The notes: generated from the letters alone by a model not told the origin. A stretch of DNA of 64,000 nucleotides from Marinobacter halophilus (GCF_003007685.1 NZ_PXNN01000003.1:248001-312000), one strand, 5' to 3'; numbered from the stretch's first letter, positions 26,169 to 35,667 are shown. Numbers and translations are program-made.

Positions 26169-27743
26169 ATGCGCAAAAATTTGCCTGTTACCCAGCGCGA
26201 AGTCACCGTACCGGAAGGTATGCGGCTGATCAGCACCACCAGCATTAAAGGCGTGATCACTTACTGCAATGATGACTTTGTAACGATCAGCGGTTTTTCC
26301 CGGGATGAACTGATCGGCCAGCCGCACAACCTGGTCCGTCATCCGGATATGCCCCCAGCGGTTTTCGAGGGCATGTGGGACTACTTGAAAGCCGGTAAAG
26401 CCTGGATGGGTGTCGTAAAGAACCGGTCAAAGTCCGGTGACCATTACTGGGTGAGCGCCTACGCAACGCCGATCCGCGAAAATGACCAGGTGGTGGGCTA
26501 CGAATCGGTTCGCGTGGCCGCGACGCGTGAGCAGATTGCCCGCGCAGAAAAACTCTATGCCGGAATCTCGGCCGGCAAGCAGTCCTCATCGTTCTGGAAC
26601 CGGGCGGCGTCCATGTTGCGCTCAGGCTGGCCGTTTATGTTGTCGGTGTTGCTCAGCTTGGGCGCCCTGCAGCTGGACTCTGCAGCGCTGGCGGTTGCCG
26701 TGATCCTGGCCGGCCATGTCCTGGCCTTCAGTCTGGTGTTCGGCTCTATTTCCAAGCGCCTCAAGGAGCTGTTGGCATTGCGTCCGGATGCTTTTCAGGA
26801 TCCCATTGTGGCTCGCACCTACAGTAGTGAACGGGGTCTGTTGTCCCGGCTGGCACTGGTGCTGGTCAGCGAGGAAGCGCGCATTCGCACCGCCCTGGCC
26901 CGGATTGATGATCAGGCTGAGCACCTTTCTGAACAGGCCCGCGCCTCCCACGGCTATATTTCTGAAGGGGCGACGGCCATTGCCAGGCAACGGGCCGAGA
27001 CTGACCAGATTGCTTCCGCCATTAACGAAATGACGGCCTCCATTCAGGAAGTGGCAGAGGCCGTCACCATCAATGCCCGCGATGCAGAGCAGGCTAACCG
27101 GCTTGCCCACGACGGCAGTGAGCGCAGCGGTGAGGCGTTGGTCGCCATCGAACAGCTGGTCGACCGGGTTAACGGCATTGGCGAATCGGTAGGCCGGCTG
27201 GGCGAGTCAACTCGTACCATTGGCGAGGCCGCAGACCTGATCTCGGACATTGCCGATCAGACCAATTTGCTCGCTCTGAACGCCGCCATTGAAGCGGCTC
27301 GCGCCGGCGAGCAGGGTCGAGGCTTTGCGGTGGTGGCCGACGAGGTGCGATCGTTGGCTCAGAGAACCCGGCAATCCACGGTCAAGATTCACGACGTGAT
27401 CAAGGACTTCCGAGCGCAGGTGGAGGCAACCATTCAGGCTGTTCGGGCCGGTGAAGAGATTGCGGGCGAGGGGCTGGTCCGGGTGCAGGGTGCGGCGAAC
27501 TCGCTGCGCACCATTGTTGGTTCTGTGGATTCGATTTCTGACAGCTTTATCACCATGTCTGCGGCCTTTGAGGAGCAGAGCCAGGTATCGGATGAAATCA
27601 ACCGGCAGATCGTCAACATTGCCGGCCTGGCCGATCAGAGCGATGAGCAGGCGGAAGCGGCCAAAGACAGCAGCAACACGCTCAGTGGCATGGCCCGGGG
27701 TTTGAAAGACCTGATCGCCCGGTTTGCCAGTAAATCTGGCTAG
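26169..27743 (+). CDS. Aer-like methyl-accepting chemotaxis protein with PAS domain
   Basis: Energy-taxis type receptor, ~524 residues. A PAS domain (~10-120) contains the Aer pattern IGQPHNLVRHPDMPP. A membrane hairpin follows (~150-200), then a signalling domain with the conserved tip ADQTNLLALNAAIEAARAGE and GRGFAVVADEVRSLA. Such receptors sense redox through FAD and signal to CheA. ATG at 26169 (MRKNLPVTQREV) is the natural Aer N-terminus; the frame extends to a TTG at 26109 without support. A sigma-28-like promoter lies upstream. Confidence 0.92.
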   Translation: MRKNLPVTQREVTVPEGMRLISTTSIKGVITYCNDDFVTISGFSRDELIGQPHNLVRHPDMPPAVFEGMWDYLKAGKAWMGVVKNRSKSGDHYWVSAYATPIRENDQVVGYESVRVAATREQIARAEKLYAGISAGKQSSSFWNRAASMLRSGWPFMLSVLLSLGALQLDSAALAVAVILAGHVLAFSLVFGSISKRLKELLALRPDAFQDPIVARTYSSERGLLSRLALVLVSEEARIRTALARIDDQAEHLSEQARASHGYISEGATAIARQRAETDQIASAINEMTASIQEVAEAVTINARDAEQANRLAHDGSERSGEALVAIEQLVDRVNGIGESVGRLGESTRTIGEAADLISDIADQTNLLALNAAIEAARAGEQGRGFAVVADEVRSLAQRTRQSTVKIHDVIKDFRAQVEATIQAVRAGEEIAGEGLVRVQGAANSLRTIVGSVDSISDSFITMSAAFEEQSQVSDEINRQIVNIAGLADQSDEQAEAAKDSSNTLSGMARGLKDLIARFASKSG

Positions 27744-27796
27744 TTAGCGGCCGATGGGCGCCTGGTTGACGGTTTAATCAACAACTGAACACCCCA

Positions 27797-27826
27797 CCAG
27801 CACTGGCATCGGCGCGCCAGTGCTGG
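27797..27826. repeat. Paired CCAG-NN-CTGG dyads forming an 11-bp inverted repeat
   Basis: CCAGCACTGGC (27797-27807) and GCCAGTGCTGG (27816-27826) are perfect complements around eight bases. Each arm is itself a CCAG-NN-CTGG palindrome, and the two centres are 20 bases apart, about two helical turns. No T-run follows. It may be a double operator for the NSS transporter gene or a hairpin closing the chemoreceptor transcript. Confidence 0.5.
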
Positions 27827-27913
27827 CAGAATCCCCGCCCAACTGCTCGAGCTACTTGTTCGGTGCATTCTCAATCCGTAGTTTCCTCAGCCAAAAGCAC
27901 AGGAAGAAAACTC

Positions 27914-29308
27914 ATGACACAGTCCAACTCCGCTTCAGACAGCGGTACCGGGGCTCGCGGACTCTGGTCGTCCAAGTTCGCGTTTATTCTGGCAGCTACC
28001 GGTTCGGCTGTTGGTCTCGGTAACATCTGGAAGTTCCCCTACGTCACTGGTGAAAACGGTGGCGGCGCTTTCGTACTGGTTTATCTGCTCTGCATTTTTA
28101 TCGTCGGTATTCCGATCATGATGGCCGAGGTGTTTATTGGCCGGAATGGCCGCCACAACCCGATCACCAGTTTCAAGCTGGTGGCCGAGCGTAACCTGGC
28201 GTCACCGGCGTGGCGGATTTCAGCCATTATCGGCATGCTGGCGGCGTTCATCATCCTGTCGTTCTATTCGGTGATCGGCGGTTGGGCTGCATCCTATATC
28301 GGCCATGCCGCCATGGGTGATTTCACGGGCGGAACTGCAGACTCGGTAGGTGAGCTCTTCGGTGGATTGCTGGCAAGCCCGGCCAAATTGCTGATCTGGC
28401 ACACCATATTTATGGCATTGGTGGTGTTTGTCGTGTCTCGCGGCCTGAAAGGTGGCCTGGAGCGTGCGGTGACTATTCTGATGCCGGCATTGCTGGTTCT
28501 GCTGCTTATTCTGGTGGGTTATGCGACCACGACCGGTCATTTCGGCGAGGCGGTCAGCTTCCTGTTCACGCCAGACTTCAGTGCGCTGAGTGTGAAGGGT
28601 GTGCTGGTTGCCCTGGGCCACGCTTTCTTCACCCTGAGCCTCGGTATGGCAATTATGATGGCCTATGGCTCCTACCTGAGCCGTGATGTGTCTATCGGCC
28701 GCACCGCCATTACCGTTGGCATCATGGATACTGTGGTGGCGCTGCTGGCGGGCTTGGCGATTTTCCCGCTGGTGTTCGCCAACGGCCTGCAGGCCAGTGA
28801 AGGCCCGGGCCTGATCTTTGTGACCCTGCCGCTGGCCTTCGGTAACATGCCGATGGGTGGTCTGTTCGGCACGTTGTTCTTTATCCTGCTGCTGTTCGCT
28901 GCCTGGACTTCTGGGATTTCTCTGCTGGAGCCGGTGGTTGAGTGGGTTGAAGAAAAAACCGAATTTGCCCGAACTGGCAGCGCCGTGCTGGTGGGTGGTT
29001 TGTGCTGGGCGCTGGGTATTGCCTCGATCCTGTCGCTGAATGTTTGGTCCGGCTTTGCGCCACTGGGCATGTTCGAGGCGTTTGAAGGCAAGACCATCTT
29101 CGACTTGCTGGATTACTTTACCGCCAATATCATGCTGCCGCTGTCCGGCTTGCTGACCGCCCTGTTTGTGGGCTGGTTTGTGGCCAAAGAGTCGTTGCGC
29201 AGTGATCTGACCATGCAAGAGGGCAGTTTTGCCCTCTGGTACAACCTGATCCGATATGTAACGCCGGTCGCGGTCGCGATCGTGTTTGTTTACAGCCTGA
29301 TTGGCTGA
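27914..29308 (+). CDS. Sodium-dependent transporter, NSS/SNF family
   Basis: Na+-coupled amino-acid or amine importer of the inner membrane, ~464 residues and about eleven or twelve hydrophobic segments. The family start is clear: SKFAFILAATGSAVGLGNIW then KFPYVTGENGGGAF. Also visible are the helix-6 region HAFFTLSLGMAIMMAYGSY and the LeuT-type layout. ATG at 27914 is chosen because AGGAAG stands nearby; an in-frame GTG at 27863 lacks support. Bacterial members transport leucine, tryptophan or similar; the substrate here is unknown. A terminator follows. Confidence 0.92.
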   Translation: MTQSNSASDSGTGARGLWSSKFAFILAATGSAVGLGNIWKFPYVTGENGGGAFVLVYLLCIFIVGIPIMMAEVFIGRNGRHNPITSFKLVAERNLASPAWRISAIIGMLAAFIILSFYSVIGGWAASYIGHAAMGDFTGGTADSVGELFGGLLASPAKLLIWHTIFMALVVFVVSRGLKGGLERAVTILMPALLVLLLILVGYATTTGHFGEAVSFLFTPDFSALSVKGVLVALGHAFFTLSLGMAIMMAYGSYLSRDVSIGRTAITVGIMDTVVALLAGLAIFPLVFANGLQASEGPGLIFVTLPLAFGNMPMGGLFGTLFFILLLFAAWTSGISLLEPVVEWVEEKTEFARTGSAVLVGGLCWALGIASILSLNVWSGFAPLGMFEAFEGKTIFDLLDYFTANIMLPLSGLLTALFVGWFVAKESLRSDLTMQEGSFALWYNLIRYVTPVAVAIVFVYSLIG

Positions 29309-29330
29309 TACCCGCCTGATTTCAGGCATT

Positions 29331-29367
29331 AAAAACCCGGCGCTGGCGACAGTTGCCGGGTTTTTTT
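29331..29367 (+). terminator. Rho-independent terminator after the NSS transporter
   Basis: AAAACCCGGC pairs with GCCGGGTTTT around a 13-base loop, and the right arm runs into seven T. The A-run on the left makes it potentially active for the opposite strand too. A smaller hairpin (GCCTGA-TT-TCAGGC, 29314-29327) stands just before it. Confidence 0.9.
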
Positions 29368-29417
29368 GTGAGTGTCGGCTTCAAATCCGGAAAGATCTAA
29401 CCGAAGTGATCAGGTCC

Positions 29418-30017
29418 TTACCAGCCGCTGTCCTCATCTTCAGACATGGCTCGTAATTCGTCCATGAAGGGTCGAACAGCGCGTTTGGCGTCGTCTGGCA
29501 CGTCCTTGGCGGCGTTCATGGTATTCATGGCGGTGCCCATCATGGCGCGCATCTGGGCTTTCTGCTCTTCGGTCATGTGGGGGTTGTTGTCAATTTCCGC
29601 CAGCGCTCGCTGCATTTCCTGCTGGGCGGCCGGGCCCTGCGCTTCCATCTCTAGCGCAAACCAGGCCTGAAACACCTGATCACCGGTCTGGGCCCATTGC
29701 TCGATATCCGAAAAGCCGTGGCGCTTGGTGACCTTTTCGATGTCCTTGAGCATCGCATGGCCTTTCATTTGTTCCAGGCCCGAGGAGAAAATGGCGGAAA
29801 GGTCTGTGGTTTCTGCACCATCTTCAAACTCGTCCAGCTCGTCTTCATGCTCCCTGAGCACAGGCTCGGCGGCCTGCAGGCTGTCCAGAAAGGCGCGCAC
29901 GTTGGCCTCAGTCAGGTTCTGGGCAAAGGCCTTTGGCGCAATCAATACGCAGGCAAGCATCAGGGCTGTGATCAGCAGGGTAACGGGAGACAACATTCGG
30001 ATGGGTTGGGTAATCAT
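29418..30017 (-). CDS. Exported protein of unknown function
   Basis: A 199-residue protein with a signal peptide (hydrophobic ~10-30, likely cleavage AFA-QN). The mature part is acidic, Met/Gln/Glu rich and predicted helical, with segments such as TEEQKAQMRAMMGTAMN that recall small periplasmic helical proteins, but I do not recognise a family. AAAGGAG precedes ATG at 30017. It is flanked by a terminator and the TetR-like gene. Confidence 0.8.
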   Translation of the reverse strand: MITQPIRMLSPVTLLITALMLACVLIAPKAFAQNLTEANVRAFLDSLQAAEPVLREHEDELDEFEDGAETTDLSAIFSSGLEQMKGHAMLKDIEKVTKRHGFSDIEQWAQTGDQVFQAWFALEMEAQGPAAQQEMQRALAEIDNNPHMTEEQKAQMRAMMGTAMNTMNAAKDVPDDAKRAVRPFMDELRAMSEDEDSGW

Positions 30018-30149
30018 AACGCGCTCCTTTGCGTTTGATGGTCCGGCCCTCAGATATTATCGGTGCGGGCCGAGACAGGCTGTGTATGGGGACTTTTTGT
30101 ACAGCTTAGTCCCGGACAACCGGGTTTGCCAGAGTATCGGGATCAGGGG

Positions 30150-30728
30150 CTAGACCTTGCCACCCAACAGGATTCTCACCGCGGTGCAGGCGTCTTCCAG
30201 TTCGTCGTCTCGTGGCTCCCGGCCGCCAATGATGTCGCTGTACAGGCAGGATTCGGCGATGCGGACCATAAAGTAGGACAAGCTCTGGACGTTCATCGGA
30301 GGGCTCAGGTGGCCGGCGCGAACTTCATCCTTGAGTAAGCGGGTGTTCACTTCAACGGTGCGGGCATGCAGAGTGGAGTGGGAGGAGGTGAGCATTTTCA
30401 GGGCGTATTCCGGGTCCTGGTGCAGAAACCGCCGCAGCGGAGCAAAGTGCAGGATGGTGGTGTTGATGTGGCGGAATACGCCCACGACATAGTCGACCCC
30501 GTGGCCGGGCGTCGTGGCACGGGCTTCTTTGTAAAGGGGTTCGTACAGGGACCAGAGGATTTCACCAATAAGCAGGTCGCGGTTGCCGACCCAGCGGAAC
30601 AGAGTGGCGCGGCCGATGTGGAGATCGTCGGCAAGGGCGGCCAGGCTGATTTTTTCGCCTTTTAACCACATTCTACGGGCGCGTCTGAAGGCGTCCAGTG
30701 GGCTTGTCTTGGTGATTTGGGCGGTCAC
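30150..30728 (-). CDS. TetR/QsdR-type transcriptional regulator
   Basis: A 192-residue regulator with an N-terminal helix-turn-helix (ISLAALADDLHIGRATLFRW, ~27-46) and a C-terminal ligand domain. The pattern GRATLFRWVGNRDLLIGEIL and the tail resemble the QsdR subgroup, which includes regulators next to lactonase genes. GTG at 30728. No divergent target gene is adjacent: the exonuclease gene ahead of it is on the same strand, so its operon is unclear. Confidence 0.87.
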   Translation of the reverse strand: MTAQITKTSPLDAFRRARRMWLKGEKISLAALADDLHIGRATLFRWVGNRDLLIGEILWSLYEPLYKEARATTPGHGVDYVVGVFRHINTTILHFAPLRRFLHQDPEYALKMLTSSHSTLHARTVEVNTRLLKDEVRAGHLSPPMNVQSLSYFMVRIAESCLYSDIIGGREPRDDELEDACTAVRILLGGKV

Positions 30729-30791
30729 TGCAGTCTCTTTGATTGATTTGACCTCATTCTATCGGTTGCGGGCGGTTGGGGCTATGGGCCC

Positions 30792-31514
30792 TTATACCCA
30801 GATGTCGCCGATGGGGGTGTCCGGGCTGAAGTGGTGCAGAATCTGGGCCTGCAGCAGTTCGGCGGTGGCAATGGCGTCGATCAGCGCGTTGTGGCCGGCG
30901 TAGTGGGGTAAGTTGTAGCGTTTTCGGCTGTCGGCCAGGCGGATGGAGGTGGGCTGTTTGCCGATGAGTTGTTGCCAGCGGCTGGGGCGTCGGTCGGGGT
31001 GCAGATGGGCTTCAATGGCCATGGTGTCGATGACCGGGAAGCGCAGTTCTTCTTTCAGGCGCCATTGCAGGGCGACGCTGAGAAACGGACGCTCGATGTT
31101 GCGGTAGTGGACCACGGGAATGCGGCCGGTGAGGTACCGGAACAGTGGGTCGAGCACGTCTTCGAGATCCGGCGCCTGGTCGATGTCGGTGTGGGTGATG
31201 CCGTGGATGGTGATGGAGGTCTGGTGCAGGGGCAGTTTGGGGCGAACCACCTGGTGCCATGCTTTGCCAAGCTGAATGCCGTCCAGGGTGAAGGGCACCA
31301 GGCCAATGCTGACGATGGAGTGTTGTTCAGCCTCCAGGCCGGTGGTTTCAAAATCCAGGGCCAGCAGCTGGACTTCCCGGATGGGCGTGTCCGGGCTCGG
31401 GCAGCCAGCCTGATAGAAGCCGAGAACTCTGGGGTCTACGGCTTTTTTCGATTGCGCCCGGTAGTTTTCCGGCCAGTTCTGATTGCTGTTACGGCTCTTG
31501 ATGCTGCTAGACAT
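30792..31514 (-). CDS. DnaQ-like 3'-5' exonuclease
   Basis: DEDDh exonuclease of the DNA polymerase III epsilon type, 240 residues. The metal ligands are visible in ALDFETTGL (D and E), in the middle motif near VVHYRNIERPFL where the usual D is E, and in HNALIDAIATAELL (H and D). ATG at 31514 overlaps the upstream cNMP/CBS gene by 8 bases, so the two are coupled. This gene pair recurs in gammaproteobacteria, though the joint role is not clear. Confidence 0.9.
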   Translation of the reverse strand: MSSSIKSRNSNQNWPENYRAQSKKAVDPRVLGFYQAGCPSPDTPIREVQLLALDFETTGLEAEQHSIVSIGLVPFTLDGIQLGKAWHQVVRPKLPLHQTSITIHGITHTDIDQAPDLEDVLDPLFRYLTGRIPVVHYRNIERPFLSVALQWRLKEELRFPVIDTMAIEAHLHPDRRPSRWQQLIGKQPTSIRLADSRKRYNLPHYAGHNALIDAIATAELLQAQILHHFSPDTPIGDIWV

Positions 31515-33381
31515 TTCGGCCGCCCCCGGCGTTGTAGCGGAAGCGCAGGAATTTCTGGGCGTTGCTGACCACCTGGAAAGCATCTTTCAGATGGCTGCGC
31601 TCGAACGGAGAAAGGTCTTTGGGGCGCACGTTGTTGTCGGGTTCACGGCCTTCTTCAATGGCGAGGGCCTGGTGGCGAATGCGGACGATGGAGATGAACT
31701 CCAGCGCATCGCGCAAGTTGCTGGCATCGTCTTCCATCAGCAGTTTGGTTTTGGCGATGTCGCGCAGGCGCTCGAAGGAGTTCTGGGAACGAGCGCCGCA
31801 GGCCAGGGCGTGCACGCGGATCAGGTCAGACAGCGGCGCGGTGCCCCGGCGCTTGAGGTTGAAAGTTTTTTGGTGCTTGCCGTCTTCCTCCAGCACGAAG
31901 GTGCGGAAGAACCCCAGGGGCGGTGTTCGATTCAGAGCGTTGCGGGCGAGCAGGGTCAGAAAGCGCTGGCTGTTGGAGGCTTTCTCCGAGATCAGGGTTT
32001 TCAGCTGTTCCGCGAGCTCGGTCTGGCCGTGAATGCCGTCCAGATCGAAGAAGATGTTGCTGTTCAGCAGGGTTTCCGCGTTCGGGCTGTCGATCCATTG
32101 CGTGAAGTACTGTTTCCAGACTTTCAGGGGCTGACGCCATTTCGGGTTGGTGGCCATGATGTCGCCTGTGCAGTAGGAGTAGCCGCACTCCGCCAGACCA
32201 TCGCTGACGAACTTGGCCAGCGCCAGGAAGTAGTCGTCGTGCTCTTCCGGGATAAAGCTGTCGTCCAGAATCATGGCGTTGTCCTGGTCGGTGACCACCA
32301 GCTGTTCGTCCCGGGCCATGGAGCCCAGCGCCATGAAGCAGTAGGGCACGGGCGGTGGCCCGAGCTCTTCTTCGCCCAGCTCCAGCAGCTTCTGGCTGAA
32401 GCTGCGGCCAATGCCGGCCATGGCACTGCCGACCATGTGCGAGTTGGCGTCTTCGTTGACCATGCGCACAAAGCTGTCGCGTACATCCAGGCTGACCTTT
32501 TTCAGGCCTTTGACGTGCTTCTGCTGATAAATGTTGCTGACCAGGAACAGGCTGCTCTGGCTTTCGTATTTGACGATGTCGGACAGCGCCACCACGCCCC
32601 GGACCTCGTCGCCTTCGACTACTGGCAGATGATGCACGTTGTTGTGCAACATGGTCAGCATGGCTTCAAAAATAAATGAGCGGGCACTGATGGTGATCAG
32701 CCCTTCGGTCATGATCTCGCTGATCGGGGTTTCAGAGGCCAGCGCATGGGTGACGGCGCGGGTGCGCAAATCGCGATCGGTAATGATGCCTGTGAGCTTG
32801 GGTTTGTCGCCGGTCTCATCCATCAACAGCAGGGCCGACACGCCGTTATCGGTCATGATGCGGGCAGCTTCCTGCAGCCGGACGGTGGTGGGCGCGGAGA
32901 TGGGTTCGCGGGAGATCAGGCGTGTAACCTTGGCGGTCATCAGCTCGTTGGATTTCTCCCGGCGCGACACCGCTGAACGCAGGCGGCTGCGGTCTTCGAT
33001 CTCCACGAAATCGGCGAAGCTCTCGTCCTGCTCCCAGAGGTATTGGAAGACTTCGTCGGGAATTTTGTAGATCAGGCAGTCTTCAATGGCCTTGGCAGGA
33101 AAACGAACTTTTTTGTTCATCATCAAGCCGAACTGACCGAAGACTTCACCTTCACCGACCCGGTTATAAAGCTCGCCCGAGCGCCGGAAGATCTCTACCG
33201 CACCGCTGCGAATGTAGTGCAACCAGTGATTGTCCTGGCCCAGCTCCAGAATCGGCGTGCCGGCCCGGCAGTAGACCACTTCGATGCCGGCCACGATGCG
33301 CTCGAGCAGCTCTTCGGGCAGATCATCAAACGGGGGGTATTGGGCGATGTGGTTTCGTATGTCGAGCAGCTCGGCCTGCAT
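31507..33381 (-). CDS. cNMP-binding/CBS/DUF294 nucleotidyltransferase-like protein
   Basis: A 624-residue regulatory protein with three parts: a cyclic-nucleotide-binding domain (~15-130, with GEVFGQFGLM), a CBS pair (~155-280), and DUF294 nucleotidyltransferase-like and C-terminal domains (~310-620) with GSMARDEQLVVTDQD resembling GlnD-type enzymes. It may modify a partner protein in response to nucleotides. ATG at 33381 has GGAGA upstream; the open frame to 33573 crosses into the divergent cobU promoter and is not family-like. The DnaQ-like gene follows with an 8-base overlap. Confidence 0.9.
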   Translation of the reverse strand: MQAELLDIRNHIAQYPPFDDLPEELLERIVAGIEVVYCRAGTPILELGQDNHWLHYIRSGAVEIFRRSGELYNRVGEGEVFGQFGLMMNKKVRFPAKAIEDCLIYKIPDEVFQYLWEQDESFADFVEIEDRSRLRSAVSRREKSNELMTAKVTRLISREPISAPTTVRLQEAARIMTDNGVSALLLMDETGDKPKLTGIITDRDLRTRAVTHALASETPISEIMTEGLITISARSFIFEAMLTMLHNNVHHLPVVEGDEVRGVVALSDIVKYESQSSLFLVSNIYQQKHVKGLKKVSLDVRDSFVRMVNEDANSHMVGSAMAGIGRSFSQKLLELGEEELGPPPVPYCFMALGSMARDEQLVVTDQDNAMILDDSFIPEEHDDYFLALAKFVSDGLAECGYSYCTGDIMATNPKWRQPLKVWKQYFTQWIDSPNAETLLNSNIFFDLDGIHGQTELAEQLKTLISEKASNSQRFLTLLARNALNRTPPLGFFRTFVLEEDGKHQKTFNLKRRGTAPLSDLIRVHALACGARSQNSFERLRDIAKTKLLMEDDASNLRDALEFISIVRIRHQALAIEEGREPDNNVRPKDLSPFERSHLKDAFQVVSNAQKFLRFRYNAGGGRNV

Positions 33382-33490
33382 GGTTTCTCCAGCGGGATTA
33401 ACGGATTTCCGTGAGTCTGGCCAAACTATAGCAGTTGTCTGTTCAGTTGGTGTACCTTGGCTGCGGTCTGCATGTCCGAGAGAGTGTTTT

Positions 33491-34021
33491 ATGGTCAAAA
33501 AGTTACTGGTCACAGGTGGTATCCGGTCGGGCAAGACCGGGTTGGCTGAACAGCGAGCGCGGAGTGCCGGCACCGACGTGGTCTACGTGGCCACCGCCAC
33601 CGCCGGTGACGACGAAATGGCGCTGCGCATTCAGCGCCACCAACATCAACGCCCGGGCCATTGGCGGCTGGTCGAAGAGCCCATTTGTCTTGGTCGGGTG
33701 CTGACAGACTTTGGCAGCCTACAAGGTCCGGCGCCACTGTTGCTGGTGGACTGTATGAGCCTGTGGCTAAGCAACTTGCTGTTTGCCGATAGTGTGTTGT
33801 TTCAGCCCGAGCGAGAGGCTTTTCTGTATGCCGTGGAAGCCTATTCCGGGCCTCTGGTAATTGTCACTAACGAGGTAGGTCTGGGCACTATCGGTATGGA
33901 CCCGCTCACCCGCCGCTTCGCCGATGAGTTGGGCTGGCTTAATCAAGCTCTGGCCCAGCGGTGTGATGAGGTGGTGATGGCGGTGGCGGGTTTGCCACTC
34001 AGCCTCAAGGCTGGTGGCTGA
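33491..34021 (+). CDS. cobU: Adenosylcobinamide kinase / guanylyltransferase
   Basis: Phosphorylates adenosylcobinamide and then transfers GMP to it, ahead of lower-ligand attachment. 176 residues. The P-loop GGIRSGKTGLAE is at the N-terminus, followed by VYVATA and the RIQRHQHQR stretch around the GMP-binding histidine; VTNEVGLG is also typical. ATG at 33491 gives the normal N-terminus. It ends 17 bases inside the convergent cobC. No riboswitch is seen before it. Confidence 0.93.
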   Translation: MVKKLLVTGGIRSGKTGLAEQRARSAGTDVVYVATATAGDDEMALRIQRHQHQRPGHWRLVEEPICLGRVLTDFGSLQGPAPLLLVDCMSLWLSNLLFADSVLFQPEREAFLYAVEAYSGPLVIVTNEVGLGTIGMDPLTRRFADELGWLNQALAQRCDEVVMAVAGLPLSLKAGG

Positions 34022-34604
34022 TCAGGCTCCGAAACACACCGAATTCCGACTGGTCTACTTGAAGCCGACTTCGGCAGGCGTAGGGTACGGCGAAACCGGT
34101 GAAGGATTTGTCCAGGGCAATACCCAACACATTGGCCAGCACCATGCGGATGACGCCTCCGTGGCAGATCACAAGGATACGCTGGCCGGCAAGCCTATCC
34201 TGCCAGCGGTCAAACCCGAGGATTACTCGTTGGTAAAAGTCGGTGACCGCCTCGCCTCCGGGCGGGGTGAAATTTATGGAGTCCTGCCAAAAACGGTTGA
34301 GATGATCGCCGTAGCGTTGCTGAACCTGCTCTGCGGTTAACCCTTCCCATTCGCCAAAGCCGATTTCCCGTAGATCGTCGTCAACATGCAACGGAATCTC
34401 GCGTTGTTCTGCCAGCTGTTCTGCAAAACGACGGCATCGTGCCATCGGTGAACTGACAATAACATCCCAGCGGTCATCCATGTTGATGGCGGCTACCATC
34501 TGTTGCCATCCCGTGATGCTCAGCGGGTCGTCTTTACTGCCCCGGAACATTTGCCCACCCACGGGTTCGCCATGGCGTATCAGGTCGATCACTGTGGTAG
34601 TCAT
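34005..34604 (-). CDS. cobC: Histidine phosphatase, alpha-ribazole phosphatase-like
   Basis: Phosphoglycerate-mutase-fold phosphatase; in the cob context it likely removes phosphate from alpha-ribazole phosphate or cobalamin phosphate. The catalytic histidine lies in DLIRHGEP; the second histidine is in ICHGGVIR. Glu in REIGFGEWEG fits the family. ATG at 34604 is preceded by GAGGATTAGGA. It follows cobT after 4 bases on the same strand and overlaps cobU tail to tail. ~199 residues. Confidence 0.88.
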   Translation of the reverse strand: MTTTVIDLIRHGEPVGGQMFRGSKDDPLSITGWQQMVAAINMDDRWDVIVSSPMARCRRFAEQLAEQREIPLHVDDDLREIGFGEWEGLTAEQVQQRYGDHLNRFWQDSINFTPPGGEAVTDFYQRVILGFDRWQDRLAGQRILVICHGGVIRMVLANVLGIALDKSFTGFAVPYACRSRLQVDQSEFGVFRSLISHQP

Positions 34605-34608
34605 GGTC

Positions 34609-35667
34609 CTAATCCTCGGATTTCCCGCTAACGCCGGCATCGGAAAAGCTCGCCATCCTGTTGTGCAGGGCGCAGGCCGAGCGCAGCAATGGTAAGGCTA
34701 TGGCGGCACCGCTGCCCTCGCCCAGTCTCATCCCCAGATCCAAAAGGGGTGAGGCATCGAGTGCTTTCAGAACCGCATGGTGGCCGGGCTCCGCAGATCG
34801 GTGCGCAAATATCAGCCAGTCGCGCACGCCGGGTTGCCGGTGAACCGCAGTTAGCGCGGCCACCGAGACGATAAAGCCATCGACCAAAACAGGGATTTTG
34901 CGGGCTGCACAGCCCAGGATGGCGCCGGTCAATGCGGCAATTTCGAAGCCACCCAGTGAAGTCAGCACAGACAGTACATCTTGATCGTTACCATGCCGGG
35001 CCAGGGCTCTTTCAACCACCCGGGTTTTGCGGGCTACTCCTTCGGTGTTGAGGCCGGTTCCTGGGCCAACCAGCGTATGCGGAGCTTGATCAAGCAGCGC
35101 GCAGGCGAGGGCGGCGGCACTGGTGGTGTTGCCAATCCCCATATCACCGCCGATGAACAGGCGGCATTTGGCTCGGGCAGCGCGCTCGGCTGTCTGGTCG
35201 CCGCTGGTTAGCGCGGCGACCACCTGGCTTGAGGTCATGGCGGGTGTTTCGGCCAGATTGGCGGTGCTGGGGGCAATGATCTGATTGAGGACTCCCGGTA
35301 GCTCCGGGATTTCGCCAACGGTGCCCAGGTTTACGACTTCCAGGCTTGCGCCCAGCTCTTCTGCCATTACGCTGATAGCCGCGCCGCCGCTAGCAAAGTT
35401 GGCAATCATCTGGGCGGTGACTTCCTGCGGAAAGGCGGAGACACCTTCGGCGCATACCCCGTGATCGCCGGCAAACACAACGATGTGAATTGGGTCAACG
35501 GTGGGCTGGTCGGTGCCCGTCAGGCCGGCCAGAGTGATGGCAATCTGCTCCAGCTGCCCCAGAGAGCCGGGCGGTTTGGTCAGAACCCTCTGGCGTTCTG
35601 TGGCAAGCGCTGCGTGTGCAGTCGAGGGTCTGGGGGGCGGTGTGAGCCAGCTGTTGGGCAGGGCCAT
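34609..35667 (-). CDS. cobT: Nicotinate-nucleotide:dimethylbenzimidazole phosphoribosyltransferase
   Basis: Activates the lower ligand by transferring phosphoribose to dimethylbenzimidazole. 352 residues, the normal length. Motifs include TKPPGSLGQLEQ at the N-terminus, FAGDHGVCAEGVSAFP, GGDMGIGNTTSAAAL and GFIVSVAAL. The catalytic glutamate is in the C-terminal part (GMRLGEGSGAAIALPL). It is translated together with cobC and divergent from cbiB; bluB, which makes its substrate, is at 46165. Confidence 0.95.
   Translation of the reverse strand: MALPNSWLTPPPRPSTAHAALATERQRVLTKPPGSLGQLEQIAITLAGLTGTDQPTVDPIHIVVFAGDHGVCAEGVSAFPQEVTAQMIANFASGGAAISVMAEELGASLEVVNLGTVGEIPELPGVLNQIIAPSTANLAETPAMTSSQVVAALTSGDQTAERAARAKCRLFIGGDMGIGNTTSAAALACALLDQAPHTLVGPGTGLNTEGVARKTRVVERALARHGNDQDVLSVLTSLGGFEIAALTGAILGCAARKIPVLVDGFIVSVAALTAVHRQPGVRDWLIFAHRSAEPGHHAVLKALDASPLLDLGMRLGEGSGAAIALPLLRSACALHNRMASFSDAGVSGKSED

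Noticed and set aside
28220-29329. Open frame of about 369 codons antisense to the NSS transporter
   Set aside because: Polar, Gln/His-rich translation without a family; shadow of a membrane-protein gene.
33382-33490. Second cobalamin riboswitch before cobU
   Set aside because: None of the conserved riboswitch blocks is present in the 109-base divergent region.
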